Part shown: positions 27,959 through 36,284 of the stretch, in pieces
Layout: every line of letters begins with the position of its first letter
Position numbering within the stretch: position 1 is the stretch's first letter
From: Methylorubrum extorquens
GTDB lineage: Bacteria > Pseudomonadota > Alphaproteobacteria > Rhizobiales > Beijerinckiaceae
NCBI RefSeq assembly: GCF_024169925.1
Contig: NZ_JALJXF010000001.1
Coordinates: 89,501-153,500, forward strand
Length of the DNA stretch: 64,000 nt
Direction: 5' to 3'
The notes under the pieces: generated by a model
The model's database searches: none
The model's input: only the letters and a program-made list of their open reading frames with translations
What the model was told of the DNA's origin: nothing
Position numbers and translations under genes: made by a program

Positions 27959-29536
27959 ATGTTCGTGTTCCATTGGATCGTCGGCGTCCTGGTCGGCGCT
28001 GTTCTGCTGGCTGCCCTGGCGCGGCGCCTGCGCGCGCCCTATCCGGCCTTCCTGGCCCTGGGCGGCGTCGGCCTCGCCTTCGTGCCCGGCGTGCCGGGCC
28101 TCACGCTCGATCCGGAACTGGCGCTCGCCCTGTTCCTGGCGCCGGTGCTGATGGATGCCGGCTACAGCACGTCCCTGCGCGACCTCGTGCGCAACGCCCG
28201 CCCCATCGCCGGGCTCGCCATCGGCGCGGTGGCGGCGACGACCGCGGCGGTCGCGGCGGTCGCGCTGTGGCTCGTGCCGGACATGCCGCTCGCCGCCGCT
28301 ATCGTGCTCGGGGCGATCGTGGCTCCGCCCGATGCCGTGGCGGCGCTGTCGGTGCTCAACCACGTCTCCCTGCCGCATCGTCTCGCCACGATCCTGCGCG
28401 GCGAAAGCCTCCTCAACGACGCCGCCTCGCTGCTGATCTACCGGCTCGGCGTGGCGGCGGCGATGACCGGCCATTTCGCCGTTGCCGAGGTGGCGCCGGC
28501 CTTCCTGATCGGCGTCGTCGGCAGCCTCGTGGCGGGGCCGCTCGCCGCGCTCGTCTACCTGCGGATCCTGCGCCGCGTCGATGAGCCGGCCAGCGTCATC
28601 GTGTTGCAGTTCGCGGCCGCCTTCGGCCTCTGGATCGCCGCCGAGGCGATGGAACTGTCCGGGGTGCTCACCGTGGTGAGCTTCGCGATCACCGTGGCCC
28701 GCCGCGCCCCCGGCCAGACCTCGCCGCGCCCGCGGGTGATCTCGAACGCGGTCTGGGAAACGGCGATCTTCGTACTCAACGTCCTCGCCTTCGTGCTGAT
28801 CGGCGAGCAGATCGGGCCGATCCTGGCGCGGATGACGCCCGAGCAGGAATTCGCCTACGCCTCGGTTGCCGGAGCCGTGGTCGTCACCGTGATCCTCGTT
28901 CGCATCGCTTGGGTGCTGCCGGCGAGCGCCATCCGCCATGTCGGCTTCGGCGTCGCCTCCGATCAGCCGGACGATCACGGCTCGGCCCGCGATCTCGGCC
29001 TCGGCGCCGGCTTTGCCGTCTCGTGGTCGGGGATGCGCGGCCTCGTCACCATTGCCACGGCCTTGGCCCTGCCCGAGGGCGGACCCGAAGGCGGCGCGTT
29101 TCCCTATCGCGACCTGATCGTGCTCACGGCCTTCTGCGTGGTGATTGGTACGCTCGTGCTCCAGGGCTTGACCCTGCGCCCGATCCTGGGGTGGCTCGGG
29201 CTGGAGGATAGCGATCCTGTCGGCCGCGAGGTCGGCCGGGCGCGGGCCGAGGCCTACGGCGCTGCGGTCGAGGCCCTGAAGGACGACCGCTCGGAAGCGG
29301 CGGATGCCCTGCGCCGCGAGTTCCATGCCGCGCTGGCCCAGGCCGAGGCGCATGAGGAGGGCCTCGCCCCGGAAGGGTTGCCGACCGACGAGCCCCGCCG
29401 CCGCGCGATCCACGCCGCCCGCGACCGTCTCCTGACCCTGCGCCGGAACGGCCGGATCGGCGACGACGCCTATCTCGTGCTGGAAGAGGAACTCGATTGG
29501 GCCGAGCTCAATGCGACGCCGCGAGGCGAGGCGTGA
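27959..29536 (+). CDS. CPA1-family sodium (cation):proton antiporter
   Basis: 525 residues, with about 12 membrane helices through residue 420 and a hydrophilic helical C-terminal domain of about 100 residues. CPA1 features include APPDAVAALSVL, the ESLLNDAASLLIYRL motif with the Asn-Asp pair thought to bind cation, and SWSGMRGLVTIATALALP. The exchanged cation (sodium or potassium) cannot be told. It stands alone, 91 bases after the amidase. Confidence 0.92.
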   Translation: MFVFHWIVGVLVGAVLLAALARRLRAPYPAFLALGGVGLAFVPGVPGLTLDPELALALFLAPVLMDAGYSTSLRDLVRNARPIAGLAIGAVAATTAAVAAVALWLVPDMPLAAAIVLGAIVAPPDAVAALSVLNHVSLPHRLATILRGESLLNDAASLLIYRLGVAAAMTGHFAVAEVAPAFLIGVVGSLVAGPLAALVYLRILRRVDEPASVIVLQFAAAFGLWIAAEAMELSGVLTVVSFAITVARRAPGQTSPRPRVISNAVWETAIFVLNVLAFVLIGEQIGPILARMTPEQEFAYASVAGAVVVTVILVRIAWVLPASAIRHVGFGVASDQPDDHGSARDLGLGAGFAVSWSGMRGLVTIATALALPEGGPEGGAFPYRDLIVLTAFCVVIGTLVLQGLTLRPILGWLGLEDSDPVGREVGRARAEAYGAAVEALKDDRSEAADALRREFHAALAQAEAHEEGLAPEGLPTDEPRRRAIHAARDRLLTLRRNGRIGDDAYLVLEEELDWAELNATPRGEA

Positions 29537-29559
29537 TGCGCGGATCGACGGGTAAGGGC

Positions 29560-29880
29560 TCGGATGGCCTCACTTTTAAATTGCAAAAGAATGTCTGAAT
29601 ATTATGTTGTTGCGATCATGATTTGGCATTATCAGTTAAATGAGTTTTCAATTTGCCAAAATAACCCGTTGTAGCGCCTTCGCAGGCGTTGCATCTCAGA
29701 GAAAATATAATATTGACGGGCGCTGCCTATCAGTGAATCGGCCTATGAGGTGTGTTTACAGTGTCGGTGCGTGCGAAATGTCCAGCAATCCTCAGCAGGG
29801 AACTGTGTATCGCCGTTGGAATGGCCGAGAAATCCTGGACGAATAAAGTGCCCATGCGTTAAAGCGCATGGGTCAAAGGC
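29560..29880. other. AT-rich gene-poor patch
   Basis: Local composition is near 45-50 percent GC, against about 70 percent around it. It contains many runs such as TTTTAAATTGCAAAAGAATG and AAATATAATATTG. An open frame at 29640-29846 exists but its composition is not convincing; its last 22 codons, from ATG 29778, are the best candidate. The patch may hold a small RNA, a promoter region or a transferred remnant. The rest of the gap 29537-30059 shows nothing else I can support. Confidence 0.6.
29851..29872 (+). terminator. Hairpin at the end of the AT-rich patch
   Basis: CCCATGCG, loop TTAAAG, CGCATGGG, a perfect 8-base-pair stem four bases after a TAA in the small open frame. It lacks a T-run, so terminator function is uncertain; it could also be the end of a small RNA. 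Confidence 0.45.
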
Positions 29881-30059
29881 GGCGATGACGGGGACGGCTG
29901 TCAGAAGCGCGCCGGGCAAACCTTTTGCCCCCACGACACGTAATGGCCTGCGCCACGCGGCGCGCCCGCGATCCATCATGTCTTCGCGCTGCCATCCGCT
30001 TCCGCGGGAGAGGCGGGAACAGGTCCGATGCCGAAATCGATGTTCGAACCGTCAGCCTC

Positions 30060-30350
30060 ATGCCCGACTGCACGGCCGTCTGGGCAACTCCCGGCGGATT
30101 GTTTCCCCGTTTGCGGCCATGCCCTTGGGTTGAGGCCGTGCAGCGGCTGTGTCGCAGGCTGGGATATCGTCTGCTCGCTGGATCGCCCGTGCTGATGGTT
30201 GCGAGCACCGCTTGTCTTGTCGCGGGTGTCGGGCTGGCGGCTCAGGCGCACCGCTTCGGCGCGCGCGCGGCGCTGGCCGAAACCCTGGCCGGTTTCATGC
30301 TGATCCTCGGTCTGGCCCTGATCGGCTTGGGGCTGCCGGTGTTTCGGTAG
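30060..30350 (+). CDS. Small putative membrane protein, 96 residues
   Basis: From ATG 30060. Two hydrophobic helices are predicted by eye: about residues 40-60 (VLMVASTACLVAGVGLAA) and 75-95 (GFMLILGLALIGLGLPVF), joined by a short loop, after a basic amphipathic N-terminal part. No family recognised. The frame is open further upstream, and that stretch looks non-coding. It lies convergent to gshB. Confidence 0.5.
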   Translation: MPDCTAVWATPGGLFPRLRPCPWVEAVQRLCRRLGYRLLAGSPVLMVASTACLVAGVGLAAQAHRFGARAALAETLAGFMLILGLALIGLGLPVFR

Positions 30351-30408
30351 GGGCTGATCGCGACGGGGAAGGGCCGGTTGTCCGAGGCGTGCCCGTCTCG
30401 GATGGCCG

Positions 30409-31371
30409 TCAAGCGCCGATGGTGCGGCGGGCGGCGAGCCGGACTTCGATCGCATCCCAGACCGACACCGCGAGATCCGGGCCGCCGAGCCGCTTGATGG
30501 TGCGGATGCCGGTGGGCGAGGTGACGTTGATCTCGGTGAGATGCCCGTCGATCACGTCGATGCCGACGAGGATCAGGCCGCGGCGTCTCAGCTCCGGGCC
30601 GATGGTGGCGCAGATCTCGCGCTCGCGCTCGGTCAGCTCGGAGGCGCCGGCCGCGCCGCCGCGGACCATGTTGGAGCGGATGTCGCCCTTGGCCGGCACG
30701 CGGTTGATCGCGCCCATCGGCTCACCGTCCACGAGAATGATGCGCTTGTCGCCCTCGGTGATTTTTTCAAGGAAGCGCTGCACCACCCACTGCTCGCGGA
30801 AGGTGGCGGAGAACAGGTCGAACATCGAGCCGAAGTTCGGATCCTCCTCCGAGACCCGGAACACCGCCGCGCCGCCATGCCCGTGCAGGGGCTTCATCGC
30901 GACCGTGCCGTGTTCCTTGCGGAACGCCTCGATCTCGGCGCGGTCGCGGGAGATCAGGGTCGGCGGCATCAATTCGGGGAAGTCGAGGACGAACAGCTTC
31001 TCCGGCGCGTTCCGCACCTCGGCCGGATCGTTGACCACCAGGGTGCGCCCGGCGACCTTCTCCAGCATGTGCGTGGCCGTGACATAGGCCATGTCGAAGG
31101 GCGGATCCTGGCGCATCAGCACCACATCGACCTCGGCGAGGTCGATGCGCTCGGGGGCGCCGAGGGTCGCGTGCGCGCCCTCGACATCCTGCACCGTCAC
31201 GGGCTGGGCGTAGGCCGTCACAAGCCGGCCCTGCATCGAGAGCCGATCCGGCGTGTAGGTGTAGAGGCTGTGACCCCGCGCCTGCGCCTCCAGCATCAGG
31301 CCGAAGGTGGTGTCGCCCGCGATGCGGATCGACTGGATCGGGTCCATCTGGACCGCGACGGTCAACGCCAT
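30409..31371 (-). CDS. gshB: Glutathione synthetase
   Basis: ATP-grasp enzyme joining glycine to gamma-glutamylcysteine. 320 residues beginning MALTVAVQMDPIQSIRIAGD, the typical GshB opening (substrate site near DPIQSI). RQDPPFDMAYVTATHMLE, VAMKPLHGHGGAAVFRV and GIDVIDGHLTEINVTSPTGI are conserved ATP-grasp and product-site segments. Stands alone; gshA is not in the window. Confidence 0.96.
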   Translation of the reverse strand: MALTVAVQMDPIQSIRIAGDTTFGLMLEAQARGHSLYTYTPDRLSMQGRLVTAYAQPVTVQDVEGAHATLGAPERIDLAEVDVVLMRQDPPFDMAYVTATHMLEKVAGRTLVVNDPAEVRNAPEKLFVLDFPELMPPTLISRDRAEIEAFRKEHGTVAMKPLHGHGGAAVFRVSEEDPNFGSMFDLFSATFREQWVVQRFLEKITEGDKRIILVDGEPMGAINRVPAKGDIRSNMVRGGAAGASELTEREREICATIGPELRRRGLILVGIDVIDGHLTEINVTSPTGIRTIKRLGGPDLAVSVWDAIEVRLAARRTIGA

Positions 31372-31473
31372 GCTCGTCCCCGAATTGCTGCGCGCGGTCC
31401 GCCGAAACAGCGGGCGAAACGGCGGGCTCTCGGCGAGCCCGCCTCGTTCAGACCGCTCAGGTGTGCCCGCGCC

Positions 31474-31579
31474 CTAGGGCATCGTCCCGGATATCAGATC
31501 CACGACGATGCTCTAGGCTTTTGTTTTTGCATCATCATTCTCCGAAAGCCGGCCGCCAGCTTTCGGGATGATGCTTTAG
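31474..31579. repeat. Palindromic repeat, long two-module form (copy D, inverted)
   Basis: Opposite orientation to copies B and C: module 2 first (GGCATCGTCCCGGATATCAG to CGACGATGCTCTAG, more diverged), then linker CTTTTGTTTTTGCATCATC, then module 1 (CCGAAAGC to GCTTTCGGGATGATGC). The adjoining gene's stop codon TAA (31576-31578) is at the repeat boundary. Confidence 0.85.
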
Positions 31580-31884
31580 CGCTGGCCGCGGGACTGCGAG
31601 GCGCCACCGCTGCGCCGGTCGTAGTCGCTGATGGCGGACTTGCACTCCGGCGAGAGGCGGGAGCGGTTGCGGGTCATGCAGGCGTCGGCATCTTGGCTGT
31701 TCGGATCGACGCCGGCACAGAGCCGGAAGTAGTCGTTGGCGCAGCCGAGTTGAAGCCCCTGGTCCTCGCGCTGGGCCTGGGCCGGGCTCGCCGCCAGCAG
31801 AGCCAGCAGAGCGAGAGGCGCCAGTCTCAGGGCCGCGGACACTCCGCGCGCCGGGCTGCCGAATCGTGTGAAGTCCGGACGCAT
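31576..31884 (-). CDS. Small secreted cysteine-containing protein
   Basis: 102 residues. A signal peptide with hydrophobic core APLALLALLAASP ends near ASPAQAQ. The mature part has four cysteines (GCANDYFRLCAGV, DACMTRNRSRLSPECKSA), a spacing seen in short bacterial cysteine-rich repeat proteins of unknown role. It is followed immediately by repeat copy D, whose boundary gives its stop codon. Confidence 0.75.
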   Translation of the reverse strand: MRPDFTRFGSPARGVSAALRLAPLALLALLAASPAQAQREDQGLQLGCANDYFRLCAGVDPNSQDADACMTRNRSRLSPECKSAISDYDRRSGGASQSRGQR

Positions 31885-32036
31885 CCTGCCTTGTCCTTCG
31901 CTCGATCAAAGTTGGGTTGGCTCCGCATATCGGGCATCCCCCCTCGTTAGCAAGCGCAGCACGCCACCGTTGCACCTGCCCTCGCACGCGTGGCTTGGAC
32001 CTCCGGCGTCACCAAAAAATCCGCCCGACAAAGAAA

Positions 32037-32067
32037 CGGCCCCGCAGCGCGATCGCGCGGGGCCGAA
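32037..32067 (-). terminator. GC-rich hairpin with T-rich side on the minus strand
   Basis: CGGCCCCGC and GCGGGGCCG pair across a short GCGATCGC-type centre. On the minus strand it is followed by TTTCTTTGTC, resembling a terminator, though no clear minus-strand gene lies upstream. The rest of the gap 31885-32347 shows nothing else I can support. Confidence 0.4.
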
Positions 32068-32347
32068 GTCAAGGGAGGAAACGCCCGCCATGGGCAAAGA
32101 CGACAGAGCAAGGACCGTGCCGTCCTCGAAACGGGTCGCGCCGAGGTCACGCATCGCCGCGGGCGGATACGGAATGCGGCGTGCGTTGAAACACTCCGTT
32201 AACCACGTCGTGCTGACGTTCGTTCGAGATCGCCCGGCCGGGGCGGGCCCGTCCCGCTCACGACGAGCGCTCGCTCCATGCTGCCTGCCCGCTCCGGGAG
32301 GCCGCAGGGCGGGAGCCGGCCGCCACACACATCGACGGGACAGGCCC

Positions 32348-32599
32348 ATGACGCCCTCAACGATCGCCCCCTCCAAGACGCCTTCCTCACCGTCCCCTAC
32401 CGCTCCTGCGGCGAAGCCGGGCCACCGGGAGAGCGGCGCGACCGGCTCCGTCGTACCCTTCGCCCCCGCGACGACGCGCCGCTTCCGCCGCGAGGCGGAC
32501 GATGCGCCGCGCGGACAGATCCTGCTGTTCATGGGCGTGCGCTACGAGAGGATGCCGGAGGCGGAGGCTCTGCCGGTTCCGCGCCGCCGCCGCTCGTGA
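32348..32599 (+). CDS. Hypothetical protein, 83 residues
   Basis: From ATG 32348 (MTPSTIAPSKTPSSPSPTA). A Ser/Pro/Ala-rich disordered start is followed by FAPATTRRFRREADDAPRG and a short hydrophobic segment QILLFMGVRYERM with a basic end. No family recognised. The TGA stop overlaps the GTG of the following lipoprotein gene by four bases, which supports both being real and coupled. Confidence 0.6.
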   Translation: MTPSTIAPSKTPSSPSPTAPAAKPGHRESGATGSVVPFAPATTRRFRREADDAPRGQILLFMGVRYERMPEAEALPVPRRRRS

Positions 32600-33381
32600 C
32601 GCGCTCCGGCTCTCGATCCGCCGGTCTGCTTCTGACCCTGCTGCTGGGCGCCTGCGCGCAGGAGGGCAACTTCGGCCGTCCGGCCCCGAGCGCCTGGAAC
32701 AGCCTGATCGAGACCACGGGGACGGTGGCCGCGTATGAACGCGGCGAGGCGTCTTCGGCCTTTCCACTCACGGACGACGAAACGATCCTGCGCGACCGGG
32801 CATGGCGGTTCCTGATGCCCGCCGACGGCCATGCCGCCTTCCTGGACGTGCTCGCCAACCTGACCCGAGCCCGCGTGCTGCCGTCGCGTTGGCGGCGTGA
32901 TGATATTCCCGCCTATCACAACGATTTGATCTCCGAGGCGTTTCGCTCCCCCTATTCCCGCTACCGCAGGTTGTCGGACGATGTAATCGCCGATGGCCGG
33001 TTGATCCCGATCTTCGCGGCCGTTGCCGGGCGTGTCTTCGACGCGGACGGGGTGCGCCTGCGCGCCCTGCCGTTCTCGAAGAGCCTCGACGATTGGGACG
33101 TGCGGCAGGCCGCGATGCGGGTCGCCGAGAACCGCTGCCTCGTGGCGTGGGTGCGCCTGGAAACATCCCTGCGCATCGCCCGCTATCGCTACGCGCTCGA
33201 GCATTTTCTGATCGAGATGCCCGGCCGCGAGGCGGCATCGGCCGAGCAGGCGCTCGCCTTCCTCGAAGGGCGGGGCGGGCTCCTCGATCCGCTGCTGCCG
33301 CCGGACGCCGCTGCCCGGTGCGGCCTCAGCGAGACGCCGGTGCAGGCCTTATCGGCCGCGCCGGTCGTGGCCAAAGATTAG
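32596..33381 (+). CDS. Putative lipoprotein of unknown function, 261 residues
   Basis: GTG 32596 opens a lipoprotein signal peptide ending LLTLLLGAC with Cys as the likely lipidated residue. The mature part is mixed helical (RDRAWRFLMPADGHAAFLDVL, YRRLSDDVIADGRLIPIF) without recognisable catalytic motifs. Frame is open far upstream, but that part lacks coding character. It starts inside the stop codon of the preceding small gene. Confidence 0.78.
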   Translation: MTRSGSRSAGLLLTLLLGACAQEGNFGRPAPSAWNSLIETTGTVAAYERGEASSAFPLTDDETILRDRAWRFLMPADGHAAFLDVLANLTRARVLPSRWRRDDIPAYHNDLISEAFRSPYSRYRRLSDDVIADGRLIPIFAAVAGRVFDADGVRLRALPFSKSLDDWDVRQAAMRVAENRCLVAWVRLETSLRIARYRYALEHFLIEMPGREAASAEQALAFLEGRGGLLDPLLPPDAAARCGLSETPVQALSAAPVVAKD

Positions 33382-33433
33382 CCTCGGTGTATGAGCCCCG
33401 CTTCGGAAATGGCAGGAACGGGGCTGAAAGCGA

Positions 33434-34159
33434 ATGGGACCGATGCGAACCATCGTCTATGCGGATGGCGGCTGCGACCCCAATCCCGGCCCCGGCGGCT
33501 GGGCGGCGGTGATCCAGGCCCCCTCCGGGACGATCGAGCTGTATGGTGGCGAGGGCGCCACCACCAACAACCGCATGGAACTGACCGCTGCGATCCGCGC
33601 CCTGGAGCATTTTCCCGAAGGCGCCGCGATCGAGATGCGCTGCGACAGCCAGTACGTGGTCAAGTCCGTCACCGAGTGGATGCGCGGCTGGAAGGCGCGG
33701 GGTTGGCGCACCGCCACGGGGCCGGTGAAGAACATCGACCTGATGCAGCGCCTCGATGCGCTGGCTGCGGCCCGCGACGTGCGCTGGACCTGGGTGCGCG
33801 GCCATGCCGGCGAGGCCGGCAACGAGCGCGCCGACCATCTCGCCACCCTCGGCCGGCGCGAAACCCTGAGCGGCAAGATTTCGGGTGGGAAGACTTCGGG
33901 TGGGAAGGCCTCGGGGGAGGAGGCTTCGGGTGAAGCCACACTTCCGCCGGCCGAGACGGTGCCGGCACCGGCCCCGCCTGTGCAAGCCAAGACGGTTCAG
34001 GTGGCGCTGAGCGCGGATCTGGCCAACGCCCTGTCGCGGGCGGCAGGTCGTGCCGGGATCACCCCTCAAGCCTATCTCGAAGATGCGGTGCGGCTGGCGC
34101 TGGAGCTCAAGCCGCCGGGCGTCGCCCGGGTTCGGGCCGAGTTGCAGAAGGCGTCCTGA
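33434..34159 (+). CDS. rnhA: Ribonuclease HI with an added C-terminal helical domain
   Basis: Degrades RNA in RNA:DNA hybrids. Residues 1 to about 146 are a complete RNase HI with active-site residues in VYADGGCDPNPG, TTNNRMELTAAI, MRCDSQYVV and GHAGEAGNERADHLA. Ordinary bacterial RNase HI stops near residue 150-155; this protein has 241. A GK-rich linker (residues 147-166), built from four 15-base repeats, is followed by a Pro/Ala hinge and a 50-residue domain (VQVALSADLANALSRAAG, then GITPQAYLEDAVRLALE) that resembles a ribbon-helix-helix fold. Start could be ATG 33434 or 33443. An mpg-type glycosylase follows 19 bases later. Confidence 0.93.
   Translation: MGPMRTIVYADGGCDPNPGPGGWAAVIQAPSGTIELYGGEGATTNNRMELTAAIRALEHFPEGAAIEMRCDSQYVVKSVTEWMRGWKARGWRTATGPVKNIDLMQRLDALAAARDVRWTWVRGHAGEAGNERADHLATLGRRETLSGKISGGKTSGGKASGEEASGEATLPPAETVPAPAPPVQAKTVQVALSADLANALSRAAGRAGITPQAYLEDAVRLALELKPPGVARVRAELQKAS
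33872..33931 (+). repeat. Four tandem 15-base units in rnhA
   Basis: Variants of GGGAAGACTTCGGGT at 33872, 33887, 33902 and 33917, coding GKISG, GKTSG, GKASG and EEASG. They form the hinge between the RNase H domain and the extra C-terminal domain. Confidence 0.85.
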
Positions 34160-34178
34160 TCGGGCGGGCGCGGTCGCA

Positions 34179-34757
34179 ATGAGCCCGGCCTTCTTCGACC
34201 GCCCCGCCGCGACCGTCGCCGCCGAGTTGATCGGCTATCGCCTGTTCGTGGACGGCGTCGGCGGTCTCGTCGTCGAGACCGAGGCCTACGATCGGACCGA
34301 TCCGGCCTCGCACAGCTTCAGTGGGCCGACGCGGCGCAACACCAGCATGTTCGGGCCGCCGGGCCGCGCCTACGTCTACCGCTCCTACGGCCTGCACTGG
34401 TGCCTCAACCTCGTCTGCGAGACCGGCAGCGCCGTGCTGCTGCGCGCGCTCGAACCGAATGCAGGTCTGGAGACGATGCGCGCCCGCCGCGGGCTCGACG
34501 CGCCGCGCCTCCTCTGCGCCGGGCCGGGCCGGCTCGCCCAGGCGCTCGGTATCGACCTCTCGCATGATGGCCTGTCCCTCGATCGCGCGCCCTTCGCCTT
34601 TGAGCCGCCACATGGGCCGGTGACGGTCGCGGCGACGACCCGCATCGGCATCAGCCGTGGGGTCGAGGCGCCCTGGCGCTTTCTCGTGCCCGGCTCGCCC
34701 TATCTCAGCCGGCCGCTGCCGCGGGTGAAGCCCGGCACCGGGCCGGCGGCAGGGTAG
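34179..34757 (+). CDS. DNA-3-methyladenine glycosylase (AAG/Mpg family)
   Basis: Base-excision repair enzyme removing alkylated purines. 192 residues from ATG 34179. The family signature runs from VETEAYDRTDPASHSFSGPT, with the catalytic glutamate in VETEAY, through NTSMFGPPGRAYVYRSYGLHWC and the CAGPGRLAQALGI loop. Lies 19 bases after rnhA on the same strand, so probably cotranscribed; converges with zapE. Confidence 0.94.
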   Translation: MSPAFFDRPAATVAAELIGYRLFVDGVGGLVVETEAYDRTDPASHSFSGPTRRNTSMFGPPGRAYVYRSYGLHWCLNLVCETGSAVLLRALEPNAGLETMRARRGLDAPRLLCAGPGRLAQALGIDLSHDGLSLDRAPFAFEPPHGPVTVAATTRIGISRGVEAPWRFLVPGSPYLSRPLPRVKPGTGPAAG

Positions 34758-34762
34758 GGGGA

Positions 34763-35977
34763 TTAGGTCTCGGCCAGGCCCGCGCTCGACTCCGAGGGCG
34801 CCCGCCCATGCGGCGTGCCGAGATATTCCTCCGAGCGCATCTCGATGAGGCGGGAGGCGGTGCGCTCGAATTCGAACGCCTCGCGGCCCTGTCCCGCGGT
34901 GTAGAGTTCGGTCGGTTCCGCCGCGGCCGAGGCGACGAGCTTCACATGCGCGTCGTAGAGGGTGTCGATCAGGGTGATGAAGCGCTTGGCTTCGTTGCGC
35001 TCCGCCTCGCCCATCACCGGAATCCGTGAGACGATCAGGGTGTGGAAGCTGTCGGCGAGCGCCATGTAGTCGGAGGCGCCGAGCGGCATCCGGCACAGGT
35101 CGTCGAAGCCGAATCGGGCGACGCCGCCGGCCTCTTCCGGAACCGGCACCGCGCGGCCCTTCACCTTCACCGTGCTCGGCTGGCCCTTGGCACGCCCCGA
35201 GAGCGCCTTGAAGGCGGCGTCGAGCGCGGCATCGGCCGTCGCGTCGGCCGGCACATGGTAGACCGAACTGCCGCCGAGTTTCTCCAAGCGGAAGTCGGTG
35301 CGGGAATCGAGGCGCAGCACCTCGACCCGCTGCTGCAGCTCCGCCACGAACGGCAGGAACAGCGCGCGGTTGAGGCCCCCCTCGTAGAGCCGGTCGGGCT
35401 CGACGTTCGAGGTCGCCACCACCGTGACGCCGCGCTTGAACAGGGCCCCGAACAGGCGGCCCAGGATCATCGCGTCGGCGATGTCGGTCACCGTGAACTC
35501 GTCGAAGCAGAGCAGCGTCGCCTCCGCCGCCAGCGCCTCGGCCACCGGCGGGATCGGGTCGTCGCCCTTTACCTCGCCCCGTTTCAGGGCCTGACGGTGG
35601 GCGTGAATGCGCTCGTGCGCGTCGGAGAGGAAGCCGTGGAAGTGAACCCGGCGCTTCGAGCCCGGCGCGGCCTCGTGGAACAGGTCCATCAGCATGGTCT
35701 TGCCGCGGCCGACCGAGCCCCAGATGTAGAGCCCTTTGGGCGGCCCGGCATCGTCGTCCTTGCGGCCGAACAGCCAGCCCAGCGCGCTGCCCTTCTTCGC
35801 GCGCCGCCGCCGCTCCAGGTTCTGCACCAGCCGGTCGAGAGCCTGGACGAGGCGGATCTGCGCCGGGTCGCGCTCGATCGCGCCCGAGGCCACGAGGGCG
35901 TCGTAGCGCTCGCGGACCGGCCCGGGCGGGACCGCGCCGGCGCGGGCATGGTCGGAGGGGGCGTGGCTATCGGGCAT
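34763..35977 (-). CDS. zapE: Cell division protein ZapE (AFG1-like ATPase)
   Basis: P-loop ATPase that interacts with FtsZ in other bacteria and is related to mitochondrial AFG1/LACE1. 404 residues from ATG 35975-35977. Walker A is GSVGRGKTMLMDLF, Walker B LLCFDEFTVTDIADA, and sensor region TSNVEPDRLYEGGLNR. The frame is open upstream to 36181, but the Met at 35977 matches the family start. Stop is five bases from the converging glycosylase stop. Confidence 0.94.
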   Translation of the reverse strand: MPDSHAPSDHARAGAVPPGPVRERYDALVASGAIERDPAQIRLVQALDRLVQNLERRRRAKKGSALGWLFGRKDDDAGPPKGLYIWGSVGRGKTMLMDLFHEAAPGSKRRVHFHGFLSDAHERIHAHRQALKRGEVKGDDPIPPVAEALAAEATLLCFDEFTVTDIADAMILGRLFGALFKRGVTVVATSNVEPDRLYEGGLNRALFLPFVAELQQRVEVLRLDSRTDFRLEKLGGSSVYHVPADATADAALDAAFKALSGRAKGQPSTVKVKGRAVPVPEEAGGVARFGFDDLCRMPLGASDYMALADSFHTLIVSRIPVMGEAERNEAKRFITLIDTLYDAHVKLVASAAAEPTELYTAGQGREAFEFERTASRLIEMRSEEYLGTPHGRAPSESSAGLAET

Positions 35978-36180
35978 CCCGGCCAGTCGTTCGCGTGAGG
36001 GAAATCTCCTCCGGCGCGTGAACCCGCGGAGGAGACGAGACGGTTGGCGCGCCATCGCTCTGCCGCGCCGCGGCAGAGCGATCAAGTCGGCGCTGGGCAA
36101 CCCTGCAAACATCCGCCGCGATCCGAAGCGGAGTCTTCCTGCCAAGGTCGATCGTGCGCGACCACGCTCGGACCTCAACA

Positions 36181-36229
36181 CGCCTGGAGCCGCTCCCCAT
36201 GACTTTACCGCGGGAAGCGGCTCCAGGCG
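36181..36229. repeat. Inverted repeat with 14-base perfect arms
   Basis: CGCCTGGAGCCGCT at 36181-36194 pairs with AGCGGCTCCAGGCG at 36216-36229, and the stem can extend inward past one mismatch. It lies between the TadG-like gene end and the zapE start, in a 307-base gap. No T-run; may be a transcription end or a message-stabilising hairpin. Confidence 0.6.
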
Positions 36230-36284
36230 CTCATTCTCCCATTCTTTCGTTCCGCACCATCATGCGGTTCGGCACAGCTGTGTC

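Noticed and set aside
31906..32532. Minus-strand frame of 208 codons
   Set aside because: Overlaps the coupled small gene at 32348-32599 and lacks recognisable protein features; one internal stretch looks protein-like but is not enough.
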